Assembly (NCBI GenBank): GCA_036558745.1
Contig: DATBEZ010000023.1
Span: forward strand, 57,265-121,264
Length of the DNA: 64,000 nt
Origin: JAMXLJ01 sp036558745
GTDB taxonomy: Bacteria; Actinomycetota; Acidimicrobiia; IMCC26256; JAMXLJ01
Reading direction: 5' to 3'
Shown here: positions 30,786-38,796 of the stretch, piece by piece
How the letters are laid out: every line of letters starts with the position of its first letter
Numbering within the stretch: the first letter of the stretch is position 1
Position numbers and translations under genes: made by a program
The notes under the pieces: generated by a model
Told to the model about the DNA's origin: nothing
The model's input: the letters and a program-made list of their open reading frames with translations, nothing else
The model's database searches: none

Positions 30786-31994
30786 TCAGCCGGCGGGCGT
30801 CAGCACCTCCAGGCCCGCGGCGCCGTTGGCGACGACCACACGGCCGTCCGCGACGGTGATGAGCGAACCGGCGGGCGTGCTGTTGAGCACCGTCCCGTCC
30901 GAGAGCCGGAACGCGAATGCGCCACCGCTCTGGCGCGCGAAGACCACGCCGCCCGCCACCACCGCGCTCTGCGGGTCTGCGAACGTGGCCCCGGGACGGC
31001 TCCAGAGGACCGCCCCGGTCAGCGGATTACGGGCCGTGACCGCGCGGTCGAGCGTGATCACTGCGCCGGGCGCGACAGCCCCGACCGACTCGTCGAGCGC
31101 GTTCCAGAGCTGGACGCCGTCGCTGACCCGCACCGCGACCACTTCGTTGTGGTTGCCGCTGACCGTGTCGGCGTAGATGACGCCATTGGCGAACGACATC
31201 GGCGGCGAGATCACGGCGCCGCGTGGCGCGAAGTCCGCGAAACGCTGCGCGGTGACGGCCCCCGACGACTCGCTGTAGCTCGTCAGCACGTCGATGCCGG
31301 TGCCGTCGGGGTTCAGCTGCACGAACGAGACGGCGTGGAGCGTGCGGCCGGGGTCGGCGACGATCGAATCGAGCGTTCCGAGCACGCTCGCGCTCCAGAT
31401 CGAATGCCCCCCGGTGTCGTACGCCGACACGAAGTAGCCGCTGCCCGGGGCCGAGGTGACGAGGAACAGGCGCGAGCCGTCGAGCAGGAACGCGCGGATG
31501 GTCACCAGCTTGTCCTGGAAGTTGGACGGGTCCGGCGCCTGGAGGAACCACCGCAGCTGCCCCGTCATCGCGTCGAGGGCGAGCACGACGTCGGAGGTGT
31601 CCAACGCGCCGTCGCCCGTCAGCGAACCGACCCGGACGTACGCGAGCCCGTTCCCGATCCCCATGAAGCGCGCGTCGGTGACCTGCCGGATCGCGAGCGA
31701 CCAGCGGACCGCCCCCGTCGCCTCGTCGCGGGCCGCGATCGTGAAGTCGCGGGGCGGGATGTCGTTGTTGGTGTCCTCCGTGTAGACGAGGCCGTTGGCA
31801 ACGAGTGGCGGCGTGGTGACGTTGATCAGCGTCGACCACGCCGTGTTCAGCTGCCTGACCGAGGTCGGCGTGATCGCCGGCTCGGAGGGGTTGTCGTTCG
31901 TCTCGTCGGGACCGAAGCCGAGCTGGGCCCAATCGCAACCGGCGAGCGCGACCACCGCGACGAGCGCGACGAGAACGATTCGCATCCTTCCCAC
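30786..31994 (-). CDS. PQQ-like beta-propeller lipoprotein, copy 2
   Basis: 402 aa paralogue of the gene at 29058-30263. Signal VGRMRIVLVALVAVVALAGC is followed by CDWAQLGFGPDETNDNPSEP, then repeated blades such as ALDAMTGQLRWF, AYDTGGHSIWSA, GAVLWSRPG and AFRLSDGTVLNSTPAG. GTG 31994 was chosen because it aligns with the starts of copy 1 and the pseudogene; ATG 31985 is the alternative. It starts 31 nt after bagB. Function is unknown; it is presumably anchored to the outer face of the membrane. Confidence 0.82.
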   Translation of the reverse strand: MGRMRIVLVALVAVVALAGCDWAQLGFGPDETNDNPSEPAITPTSVRQLNTAWSTLINVTTPPLVANGLVYTEDTNNDIPPRDFTIAARDEATGAVRWSLAIRQVTDARFMGIGNGLAYVRVGSLTGDGALDTSDVVLALDAMTGQLRWFLQAPDPSNFQDKLVTIRAFLLDGSRLFLVTSAPGSGYFVSAYDTGGHSIWSASVLGTLDSIVADPGRTLHAVSFVQLNPDGTGIDVLTSYSESSGAVTAQRFADFAPRGAVISPPMSFANGVIYADTVSGNHNEVVAVRVSDGVQLWNALDESVGAVAPGAVITLDRAVTARNPLTGAVLWSRPGATFADPQSAVVAGGVVFARQSGGAFAFRLSDGTVLNSTPAGSLITVADGRVVVANGAAGLEVLTPAG

Positions 31995-32022
31995 GGACGG
32001 AGTCTTCGTGACGAGACGTCTC

Positions 32023-32076
32023 GCGTCAACCGCGACGCGAGCCATCACTCTCGAACAGTGTTCTCCCGACTTCGAC
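32023..32076. repeat. Copy 3 (source) of the bagB-tail repeat
   Basis: This segment is the true 3' end of bagB and its stop codon. It is the template of the footprint at 30715-30768 (5 mismatches in 54) and of the eroded one at 30293-30333. Confidence 0.85.
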
Positions 32077-33255
32077 CAGACCGGTGAGGTCGTGGATGTC
32101 ACCCTCGAAACGCGGCACGTCGACGACGACGTCAGGTGCCTCCGCGAGCTCGCCGCGCAGCTCGGCCTCGCGCTTCGCGACGACCGAGAAGTTGCGGAAC
32201 GACTCGCCGACCGTGTGGAGCACGCGCGCGGTTCGATCCGGTGCTTCGAGCGCGGGCACACCGAGGTCGACCAACGCGCGCGCGGCCGGGTCGGGGTCGG
32301 TGACGAGCAGGTCGGCGACGCGTGCCCCCTCGGGCGAGCGCAGGTACGCGGGCAGCGTCTGGTTCAGGATCAGCGCGCCGAGGTGGTACTTGCGGGCGAG
32401 GAGCTGCTCCATGAAGAACTCGGCCTCGCGCAGAGGTGCCGCCTCGAGCGTCGTGACGACCGCGAACGTCGTGCGCCGCTCGCGCAGGAGACGCTCGACG
32501 GCGCGCGCCCGCTCGACGAAGCCGTCGTACATGGACTGGAAGTTGAGGAAGAACTCCGCGATGTCCTGGAGGAACTGGCTCCCGAGGATGCGGTCGGCCA
32601 TCTGGTAGAAGGGCTTGCTGGCCACGTTGATCATGCGGGCGCCGCGCCGGCCGCCCATGCGGTACGGCATGGTGAGCCAGCGCAGCAGGCGGCCGCCGAA
32701 GAACTCGGCCATGCGCTGCGGTGCTTCGAGGAAGTCGAGCGCGTTGCGCGTGGGCGGCGTGTCGATGACGATCAGGTCGTACTTGCCGGTGCCGTGCACC
32801 TCGTACAGTCGTTCCATCGCGATGTAGTCGTGGCTCTGCACGAAGCGCGCGGTGATGTTGTGGTACAGCCGGTTCTCGAGGATCCGCATCGCGGTCTCCT
32901 CGTCGGGTGCGTGGCGCAGGACGAGCTCGTCCCAGCCCTGCTTGGTGTCGAGCATCGCGGCCCACAGCTCGCCCCGCGGCTCGATCCCGGCGCGCTTCAG
33001 CGCGTCGTCGGGGACTCGGCGTTCGACGTTGCCGAGGCCGCCTTCGAGCCCGAGCGCCGAGGCGAGACGCTTGGCCGGGTCGATCGTGAGCACGAGGACG
33101 CTGCCACCGAGGCGGCACGCGGATTGCAGCGCCGCGGCCGCGGCCATCGACGTCTTCCCCACGCCGCCCGAGCCGCAGAACACGACGATCTCCTTCGTCG
33201 CGAGCAGCGCCTCGAGCCCGTCGGCCCGGCGCCCCGTATCCGGCCGCGGGTTCAC
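32026..33255 (-). CDS. bagB: ArsA/GET3-type ATPase, BagB-like
   Basis: 409 aa. The P-loop is VVFCGSGGVGKTSMAAA and a Mg/switch region follows (LTIDPAKRLASALG, then YDLIVIDTPPTRNALDF). It belongs to the anion-transporting ATPase (ArsA) family and matches the second gene of the mycobacterial Rv3679-Rv3680 pair (BagA/BagB), which form a complex linked to redox/glycerol metabolite tolerance. The start overlaps the BagA-like stop by 4 nt (ATGA). The last codons are duplicated downstream (see repeats). Confidence 0.88.
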   Translation of the reverse strand: MNPRPDTGRRADGLEALLATKEIVVFCGSGGVGKTSMAAAAALQSACRLGGSVLVLTIDPAKRLASALGLEGGLGNVERRVPDDALKRAGIEPRGELWAAMLDTKQGWDELVLRHAPDEETAMRILENRLYHNITARFVQSHDYIAMERLYEVHGTGKYDLIVIDTPPTRNALDFLEAPQRMAEFFGGRLLRWLTMPYRMGGRRGARMINVASKPFYQMADRILGSQFLQDIAEFFLNFQSMYDGFVERARAVERLLRERRTTFAVVTTLEAAPLREAEFFMEQLLARKYHLGALILNQTLPAYLRSPEGARVADLLVTDPDPAARALVDLGVPALEAPDRTARVLHTVGESFRNFSVVAKREAELRGELAEAPDVVVDVPRFEGDIHDLTGLVEVGRTLFESDGSRRG

Positions 33256-34241
33256 AGTCCCAGCTCCTGCCCCAAACCCTCCGCGACCATGCGCGTCACG
33301 CGCAGCCCGTGCGCGCGCACGAACAGGTACGGCAGGAACAGTGTCGGGAGGTCGACCGCGCGTCGCAGCTCGGCGAGGTGCGCGGCGCGTGTGCGCCGCA
33401 ACGACACCGCCATGCGCGCGGCGTCCAGCACCGCGGTCGTCCCGCGCCCGACCTCCGGGCCGTCGCCCAACGCGCTCACGAGGCGCGCGGTCGCGGCCGG
33501 CTCGCGCATCGCGTCGAACACGTCCTCGTCCGTGTGGGTGAAGAGCTCGGGCAGCACGCGGTTGACGATGACCGTGCCGAGCGGCACCGAGAGCTCACGG
33601 CGCACGCGGCCGACGAGCTCGATCGTCTCGTTGACCGGCATCTCCTCGGGTGTGGTGACCACGTTGAGCGCGGTGAGCGCAGGGTCGGAGAGCATGTCGC
33701 TCATCCACTGGGTCTGTGACCGGACCGGGCCGACCGACACCAGCTCACGGATCGCCTCGGGTGCACCGAGCTGGGCGACGATGTGACCCGTCGCGGCCGC
33801 GTCGACGAGGACGATGTCCCAGTCGGCACGACCCTCGATCGACTCGCGCACCTCCCAGCACGCCTTCCCGACGGTCAGGATCTCCTTCACGCCCGGGGCA
33901 GCCGTCGCGACGAAGTCGAGGGCGCGCGCCAGTGGACCGATGCGCCCGAGCACCGGCACCTTCAGGTTGAGCCGGAGGTACTCCTGCAACGATTCCTCGG
34001 TGTGCATCGTCATGACGAAGACACCGGGTTGCACCTCGACCGGCTTGAACCCGACCGGCTGATGCTCGAACAGGTCGGTCAGATTGCCCTTCGCGTCGAC
34101 CTCGACGACGAGGACGCGCTTGCCCTGCTGCGCCGCGAGCAGCGCCATCGCCGCGGTGACCGTGCTCTTGCCGACCCCGCCCTTGCCCGAGAAGAACAGC
34201 AGCCGCCGCTCGAGCAGGCGGGGCGCCGCGGCGGGAGGCAA
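33252..34241 (-). CDS. bagA: ArsA/GET3-type ATPase, BagA-like
   Basis: 329 aa. The deviant Walker A motif is LLFFSGKGGVGKSTVTAAM, with the signature lysine pair of MinD/ArsA ATPases, and VVEVDAKGNLTDLF and DIVLVDAAATGH follow. It is the first member of the BagA/BagB pair, expected to form a heteromer with the next product. The start is TTG at 34241, only 3 nt after the DUF3107 stop, so translation should depend on ribosomes finishing that gene. No arsB or other anion channel is nearby. Confidence 0.87.
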   Translation of the reverse strand: MPPAAAPRLLERRLLFFSGKGGVGKSTVTAAMALLAAQQGKRVLVVEVDAKGNLTDLFEHQPVGFKPVEVQPGVFVMTMHTEESLQEYLRLNLKVPVLGRIGPLARALDFVATAAPGVKEILTVGKACWEVRESIEGRADWDIVLVDAAATGHIVAQLGAPEAIRELVSVGPVRSQTQWMSDMLSDPALTALNVVTTPEEMPVNETIELVGRVRRELSVPLGTVIVNRVLPELFTHTDEDVFDAMREPAATARLVSALGDGPEVGRGTTAVLDAARMAVSLRRTRAAHLAELRRAVDLPTLFLPYLFVRAHGLRVTRMVAEGLGQELGL

Positions 34242-34244
34242 CCC

Positions 34245-34475
34245 CTACCCCCGGCCGAACCCGACCCGCTTGTGCCCGTCGTCGGCAGCGATCTCCACGT
34301 ACGCGATCTTCTCGACCGCGATACCGACCCGCCGCCCCTTGTTGTCGGTGAGCCACAGCACCGACGCGCCACCACCGAGCGCCGCGTCGACCTGCTTGAC
34401 CACGTCATCGGGACTGCCGTCCATCTCGAGCGAGAGCTCCTTGGGCGTGTGCACGACCCCGATGCTGACGTCCAT
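34245..34475 (-). CDS. DUF3107 family protein
   Basis: 76 aa, the usual size of this actinobacterial family. It reads MDVSIGVVHTPKELSLEMDG, then VLWLTDNKGRRVGIAVEKIAYVEI. Its function is unknown. The ATG at 34475 is preceded by GGAGAGGA. It is the first gene of a tight operon with the BagA- and BagB-like ATPases. The TAG stop and the next TTG start are 3 nt apart, suggesting coupled expression and possibly a physical link. Confidence 0.85.
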   Translation of the reverse strand: MDVSIGVVHTPKELSLEMDGSPDDVVKQVDAALGGGASVLWLTDNKGRRVGIAVEKIAYVEIAADDGHKRVGFGRG

Positions 34476-34600
34476 ACGACTGCTGTCCTCTCCGACTGGG
34501 CGACCCGCGGATGCTACCCCCGCCCCGCGTGGTCGCCCGAAGCACGGGGTCAGGGGGTGGAGACCGCCACGGCCGCGTCGCTCGCGCGAGACTCCCCGCC

Positions 34601-35347
34601 GTGGTGCGACCGGGTCGGCACGTGCGGCGTCTGACCGCCGCCGCGATCGCGCTGTCGGCGACACTGGCGGGCTGCAGCAGCGGTCCCCGCTTCGGCGCAC
34701 CCTCCGCTGCGACGAAGCAGGGTCAGTCGGTCAACCACCTGTTCACCGGCTTCGTCAGCGCCGCGCTCGTGGTCTTCGGGATCGTGTGGGTCCTCATCTT
34801 CTGGTCGATCATCCGCTACCGGCGACGCGGTCGCGCCGAGGCTCCCGAGCAGTTCCACGGCAACGTCCCACTCGAGGTCGCGCTCACCGTGATCCCGCTG
34901 ATCATCGTCGCGGTGCTGTTCGCGGTCACGATCCACGTCCAGACGCGCGAGGACCGCGTGAGCGCGCATCCCGACGTCCGCATCCTGGTCACCGCGTTCC
35001 AGTGGGGCTGGCGGTTCCGCTACGACGGTGAGCGCGTGACGGTCACGGGTGACGCGAACCGGGAGCCGGAGATGGTGCTGCCCGTCGACGCGCGAATCCG
35101 GTTCGACCTTCGCACCGTCGACGTCATCCACTCGTTCTTCGTGCCCGACTTCCTCTTCAAGCGCGACGTGATCCCGCGCGTGAACAACTCGGTGCAGATC
35201 GACACGACGAAGCAGGGCCGGTTCCGCGGTCTGTGCGCGGAGTACTGCGGTCTCGACCACGCGCGCATGGGCTTCTGGGTACGGGTCGTGGACCGCGTCT
35301 CGTACGACCGCTGGCTGCGCGAGCACCGGTCGGGAGGCAACACGTGA
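34601..35347 (+). CDS. ctaC: Cytochrome c oxidase subunit II
   Basis: 248 aa. A lipoprotein-type signal ends in LAGCSS, followed by two membrane helices (about 45-110) and an extracytoplasmic cupredoxin domain. The CuA ligands are visible: His in VDVIHSFFVPDF and the CAEYCGLDHARM cluster (two Cys, His, Met, plus the bridging Glu). It accepts electrons from cytochrome c (here QcrC) and passes them to subunit I. The likely start is GTG 34601 or 34604. The stop overlaps the ctaD start by 4 nt. Confidence 0.94.
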   Translation: MVRPGRHVRRLTAAAIALSATLAGCSSGPRFGAPSAATKQGQSVNHLFTGFVSAALVVFGIVWVLIFWSIIRYRRRGRAEAPEQFHGNVPLEVALTVIPLIIVAVLFAVTIHVQTREDRVSAHPDVRILVTAFQWGWRFRYDGERVTVTGDANREPEMVLPVDARIRFDLRTVDVIHSFFVPDFLFKRDVIPRVNNSVQIDTTKQGRFRGLCAEYCGLDHARMGFWVRVVDRVSYDRWLREHRSGGNT

Positions 35348-37023
35348 CCACCCTCGCCGACCGTCCCGCCGAGCGTCCGCCCGTCGTCACCGCACCGCCG
35401 CGCCGTCCTGCGAGCGGACTCCTCGACTGGATCACCACCACCGACCACAAGAAGATCGGGCTCCTCTACATCTTCACCGCCTTCGGCTTCTTCCTCGTCG
35501 GCGGCGGCCTCGCGGAGGCGATGCGAACCCAGCTGGCCCGGCCCGAGCAGCACCTGATCTCGGCCGACACCTACAACCAGCTGTTCACGATGCACGGCAG
35601 CATCATGATGTTCCTCTTCATCGGGCCGATGGCGTTCGGCTTCGCCAACTACTTCGTCCCGTTGCAGATCGGCGCGCCCGACCTCTCGTTCCCCCGCCTC
35701 AACGCGCTCGCGTACTGGCTCTATCTCGGCGGCGGCCTCACCATGGTCTCGGGGTTCCTCACCGACCGCGGCGCCGCGAACTTCGGGTGGTTCGCCTATG
35801 CGCCCCTGTCGAACCAGATCCACACCCCGGGCGCGGGCGCGGACCTCTGGATCGTCGGCGTCGCGCTGACCGGTGTCGCCGGCACGCTGTTCGGCGTCAA
35901 CCTCATCACGACGATCCTGACGTTGCGCACGCCCGGCATGACGATGCTGCGCATGCCATTCTTCTGCTGGGACATGCTCGTGACGAGCTTCCTCGTCGTG
36001 CTGACGTTCCCTGTCGTGGCCGGCGCGGTGTCGTTGCTGTTCGCGGACCGCAACTTCGGCGCGCACTTCTTCGACGCGACCAAGGGCGGCGAGCCGATCC
36101 TGTGGCAGCACCTCTTCTGGTTCTTCGGCCACCCGGAGGTGTACATCATCGTCCTCCCGTACTTCGGGATCGTGACCGACGTGATCGCGGTGTTCTCCCG
36201 CAAGCCGATCTTCGGCTACATCGGGATGCTCCTCGCGACGTTCGCGATCGCCGGCCTGTCGACCGGCGTGTGGGCGCACCACATGTTCGCCACCGGCGAC
36301 GTGCTGCTCCCCTTCTTCTCCGGCCTGTCGTTCCTCATCGCGGTGCCGACGGGCGTGAAGTTCGTGAACTGGATCGGCACGATGTGGGGCGGCCGCATCA
36401 CGTTCGAGACACCGATGCTCTTCTGCATCGGCTTCCTGCTCATGTTCGTCATGGGCGGCGTGACCGGCGTGATGCTCGCGTCGCCGCCGATCGACTTCCA
36501 CGTCACCGACACGTACTTCGTCGTCGCCCACATGCACTACGTCATGTTCGGCGGCTCGACGTTCGCGATGTTCGCCGGGATCTACTACTGGTTCCCGAAG
36601 ATGTTCGGCCGGAAGCTGAGCGAGCCGCTCGGCAAGCTGCACTTCTGGACGTTGCTGATCGGGTTCAACCTGACGTTCTTCCCGCAGCACATCCTCGGGT
36701 TGCGCGGCATGCAGCGGCGCATCGTGACGTACCCGAAGGACGCGCACTGGAGCTTCCTCAACCTGATGTCGAGCATCGGCGCGTGGATCATGGGCATCGC
36801 CATCTTGATCTTCCTCTGGAACGTGTTCGTCTCGTTGCGGCGCGGGGCGCCGGCGGGCGACGACCCGTGGCAGGCGAACACGCTCGAGTGGTACACGACG
36901 TCGCCTCCGCCCGAGCACAACTTCACCTCGCTGCCGCCGATCCGCTCCGACCGTCCGCTGTTCGACCTGCGCCACCGCGAACTCGCACACACGGAGGCAC
37001 ACGTGGAGGAGGGTGGGTCGTGA
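35344..37023 (+). CDS. ctaD: Cytochrome c oxidase subunit I (aa3 type)
   Basis: 559 aa with twelve membrane helices. Heme a and a3 ligands lie in MHGSIMMFLF and in VVAHMHYVMFGG. The CuB site with its cross-linked Tyr lies in FFGHPEVYIIVLPYFG. It reduces oxygen and pumps protons. The N-terminal extension is short and Pro-rich. GTG 35344 overlaps the ctaC stop (GTGA), so the subunits are coupled. ctaF follows 64 nt later. Confidence 0.97.
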   Translation: MTTLADRPAERPPVVTAPPRRPASGLLDWITTTDHKKIGLLYIFTAFGFFLVGGGLAEAMRTQLARPEQHLISADTYNQLFTMHGSIMMFLFIGPMAFGFANYFVPLQIGAPDLSFPRLNALAYWLYLGGGLTMVSGFLTDRGAANFGWFAYAPLSNQIHTPGAGADLWIVGVALTGVAGTLFGVNLITTILTLRTPGMTMLRMPFFCWDMLVTSFLVVLTFPVVAGAVSLLFADRNFGAHFFDATKGGEPILWQHLFWFFGHPEVYIIVLPYFGIVTDVIAVFSRKPIFGYIGMLLATFAIAGLSTGVWAHHMFATGDVLLPFFSGLSFLIAVPTGVKFVNWIGTMWGGRITFETPMLFCIGFLLMFVMGGVTGVMLASPPIDFHVTDTYFVVAHMHYVMFGGSTFAMFAGIYYWFPKMFGRKLSEPLGKLHFWTLLIGFNLTFFPQHILGLRGMQRRIVTYPKDAHWSFLNLMSSIGAWIMGIAILIFLWNVFVSLRRGAPAGDDPWQANTLEWYTTSPPPEHNFTSLPPIRSDRPLFDLRHRELAHTEAHVEEGGS

Positions 37024-37087
37024 AGCCCGTGCGGACGGAGCGGAGCTCCGCCGGGCGCGGCCCTCTGGAGCGGGAGCGGAGGGAGCC

Positions 37088-37474
37088 ATGCGCATAGAGC
37101 CGCGCCTGTTCCTGTCGAGCGCGATCTTCTACATCGTCATCGGGACGCTGTACTGGTTCACGAGCTACGAGCCCGCGGGCACCGTCATGCTCGCGTTCGC
37201 GGTGTTCGCGTGGGCGCTCGTCTGGGCGTACCTCGTGCAGCAACGTCGCCACTTCGGCCTGCGACCCGAAGACGTTCCCGAGGTCGTCACCCCGCCCGCA
37301 CCGTCGGACGTCGGCTACTTCCCGAGCTCGAGCGCGTGGCCGTTCGGCATGGGCGTCGGAGCGGTCGTCGCGTTCAACGGCCTCGTGTTCGGGACGTGGC
37401 TGATCGTCGCCGGCGGTGCGCTGTTCCTCTTCTCCGTCGTCGGCATGGCGGTCGAGAGCCAGACCAAGGCGTAG
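37088..37474 (+). CDS. ctaF: Cytochrome c oxidase subunit IV (CtaF)
   Basis: 128 aa membrane protein with about four helices, matching the actinobacterial CtaF family (MRIEPRLFLSSAIFYIVIG, then YFPSSSAWPFGMGVGAVVAF). It is a structural subunit of the aa3 oxidase. ATG 37088 has GGAGGGAG upstream. It ends 3 nt before the converging methyltransferase. Confidence 0.93.
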   Translation: MRIEPRLFLSSAIFYIVIGTLYWFTSYEPAGTVMLAFAVFAWALVWAYLVQQRRHFGLRPEDVPEVVTPPAPSDVGYFPSSSAWPFGMGVGAVVAFNGLVFGTWLIVAGGALFLFSVVGMAVESQTKA

Positions 37475-37477
37475 CGC

Positions 37478-38287
37478 TTACCGCGGACGGCTCGCCAGGA
37501 GGCTGAAGGTGAGCGGCAGACGCGGCATCGAGGGCGGGGCCGTCCACGCGCCGTCGTCGCGCTGCACCAGCCACGGGAACCGGGGCCAGACGGTCCAGTC
37601 GTGCTCCGTGAGCCACTCGAGTCGCAACCCGTGGCGAAGGAGCGCAGTGACGATCTCGCCGATGCCGTGGTTCCACTCGAACGTGGTGCGGTTGACGAGC
37701 GCGCGGCCGGAGTCGGTGTAGGTCGTCACGGCCTCGTCGGCGAAGGGCTCGCTCTCCTCGAAGTACGTGTGCTCGATGCAGAGACGATCATCGGCGAGGG
37801 CCCACGCGAGCGGATGGCCGTCGTGGACGTAGACCCGTCCACCGGGCGCGACCAGTGCACCGACCTGCTCGGCCCACGCGTCCACGCTCGGCAGCCACGT
37901 GAGCGCGCCGAGGCTCACGTACACGACGTCGAAGGTGCCCCCCGCCAGCGCATCGGCTGCGTGCAGGACGTCGGCGCACACGAACGTTGACCGGTCCTCG
38001 AGTCCGGCCCGCCGCGCGATGTCGCGCGCCGCGTCGATCGCAGTCTCGGAGAAGTCCAGACCGGTGACCTCCGCGCCGACGCGGGCGAACGCGAGCGTGT
38101 CGAGACCGAAATGGCACTGCAGGTGCAAGAGGCGGAGCCCGCTGACGTCGCCGAGCGCTTCCGTCTCGCGCGGCCTGGGTCCGCGCTCCTCGCGCAACCA
38201 GCCCTCGACGTCGTAGAACTGCGACCGCAGGTGGATCTCCGTGCGGTCGTCCCAGTTCGCACGGTTGGCGGCAAGACGATCGTCCAC
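37478..38287 (-). CDS. Class I SAM-dependent methyltransferase
   Basis: 269 aa. Motif I is LRLLHLQCHFGLDTLAFAR (a Gln/Cys-rich variant of the GxGxG loop), followed by VTGLDFSETAIDAAR and FDVVYVSLGALTWLP. This is the subgroup often seen in actinobacteria with HxQCHxG in place of DxGCGxG. The substrate is unknown. GTG 38287 lies 7 nt behind TACTGT, so the mRNA is likely leaderless. The gene interrupts the two cytochrome oxidase gene blocks without an obvious link to them. Confidence 0.82.
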   Translation of the reverse strand: MDDRLAANRANWDDRTEIHLRSQFYDVEGWLREERGPRPRETEALGDVSGLRLLHLQCHFGLDTLAFARVGAEVTGLDFSETAIDAARDIARRAGLEDRSTFVCADVLHAADALAGGTFDVVYVSLGALTWLPSVDAWAEQVGALVAPGGRVYVHDGHPLAWALADDRLCIEHTYFEESEPFADEAVTTYTDSGRALVNRTTFEWNHGIGEIVTALLRHGLRLEWLTEHDWTVWPRFPWLVQRDDGAWTAPPSMPRLPLTFSLLASRPR

Positions 38288-38294
38288 GCGGGCG

Positions 38295-38300
38295 ACAGTA
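38295..38300 (-). promoter_or_regulatory. -10 element of the methyltransferase gene (leaderless)
   Basis: On the minus strand TACTGT ends 7 nt before GTG 38287; no ribosome binding site is seen. Confidence 0.4.
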
Positions 38301-38342
38301 GTGACGGCGCTCGCGTGCCGTCGTGTACCGAGCCCCGACGAG

Positions 38343-38650
38343 ATGAAGGCCGGCGTCGCGGGGTTGTTCGGCTCGCTCGCGCCACCTACGACACGGTCAT
38401 CCCGTACTTCGAAACGTTCGCCCGACGGCTCGTGAACATCGCCGGGCTGCGGGCGGGCGATCGCGCGGTCGGCGTGGACCTCGCATCGGAGTTGGTCGAG
38501 CGCACCGCAATGGACCTCGCCGCCGAGGTCTTGGGCAACGTCGAGGTGCGCGTCGGCGATGCCGAGCACTCGAAGCGGAGGACGGCTCGTTCGACGCCGG
38601 TCGACGGCCGGTTCGGCTTCGAGCCGTACGCGAAGACGCGTCACACCAAG
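38343..38650 (+). pseudogene. Decayed UbiE-type methyltransferase gene
   Basis: ATG 38343 opens MKAGVAGLFGSLAP, then one missing base moves the reading to TYDTVIPYFETFARRLVNIAGL, the standard N-terminus of UbiE/COQ5-like methyltransferases. The glycine-rich SAM loop that should follow is deleted (LRAGDRAVGVDLASELVERT joins directly), then VEVRVGDAEH is followed by another shift into EDGSFDAGR. At least two frameshifts and one deletion make it nonfunctional. The remaining 146 bp to 38796 hold nothing recognisable. Confidence 0.7.
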
Positions 38651-38796
38651 CTCGACGAACTGAACCCACTCACTACCAGAAGCATCACGAGGGCTGGTCA
38701 CTCGTCGAAGGCACCGGCAAGCGCGCGTTCGTCCCACCCCACGACCCGAGACACCGGAAGAACCGTCCCAAGCGGGACACGAGCTGAGGCCCGGGA

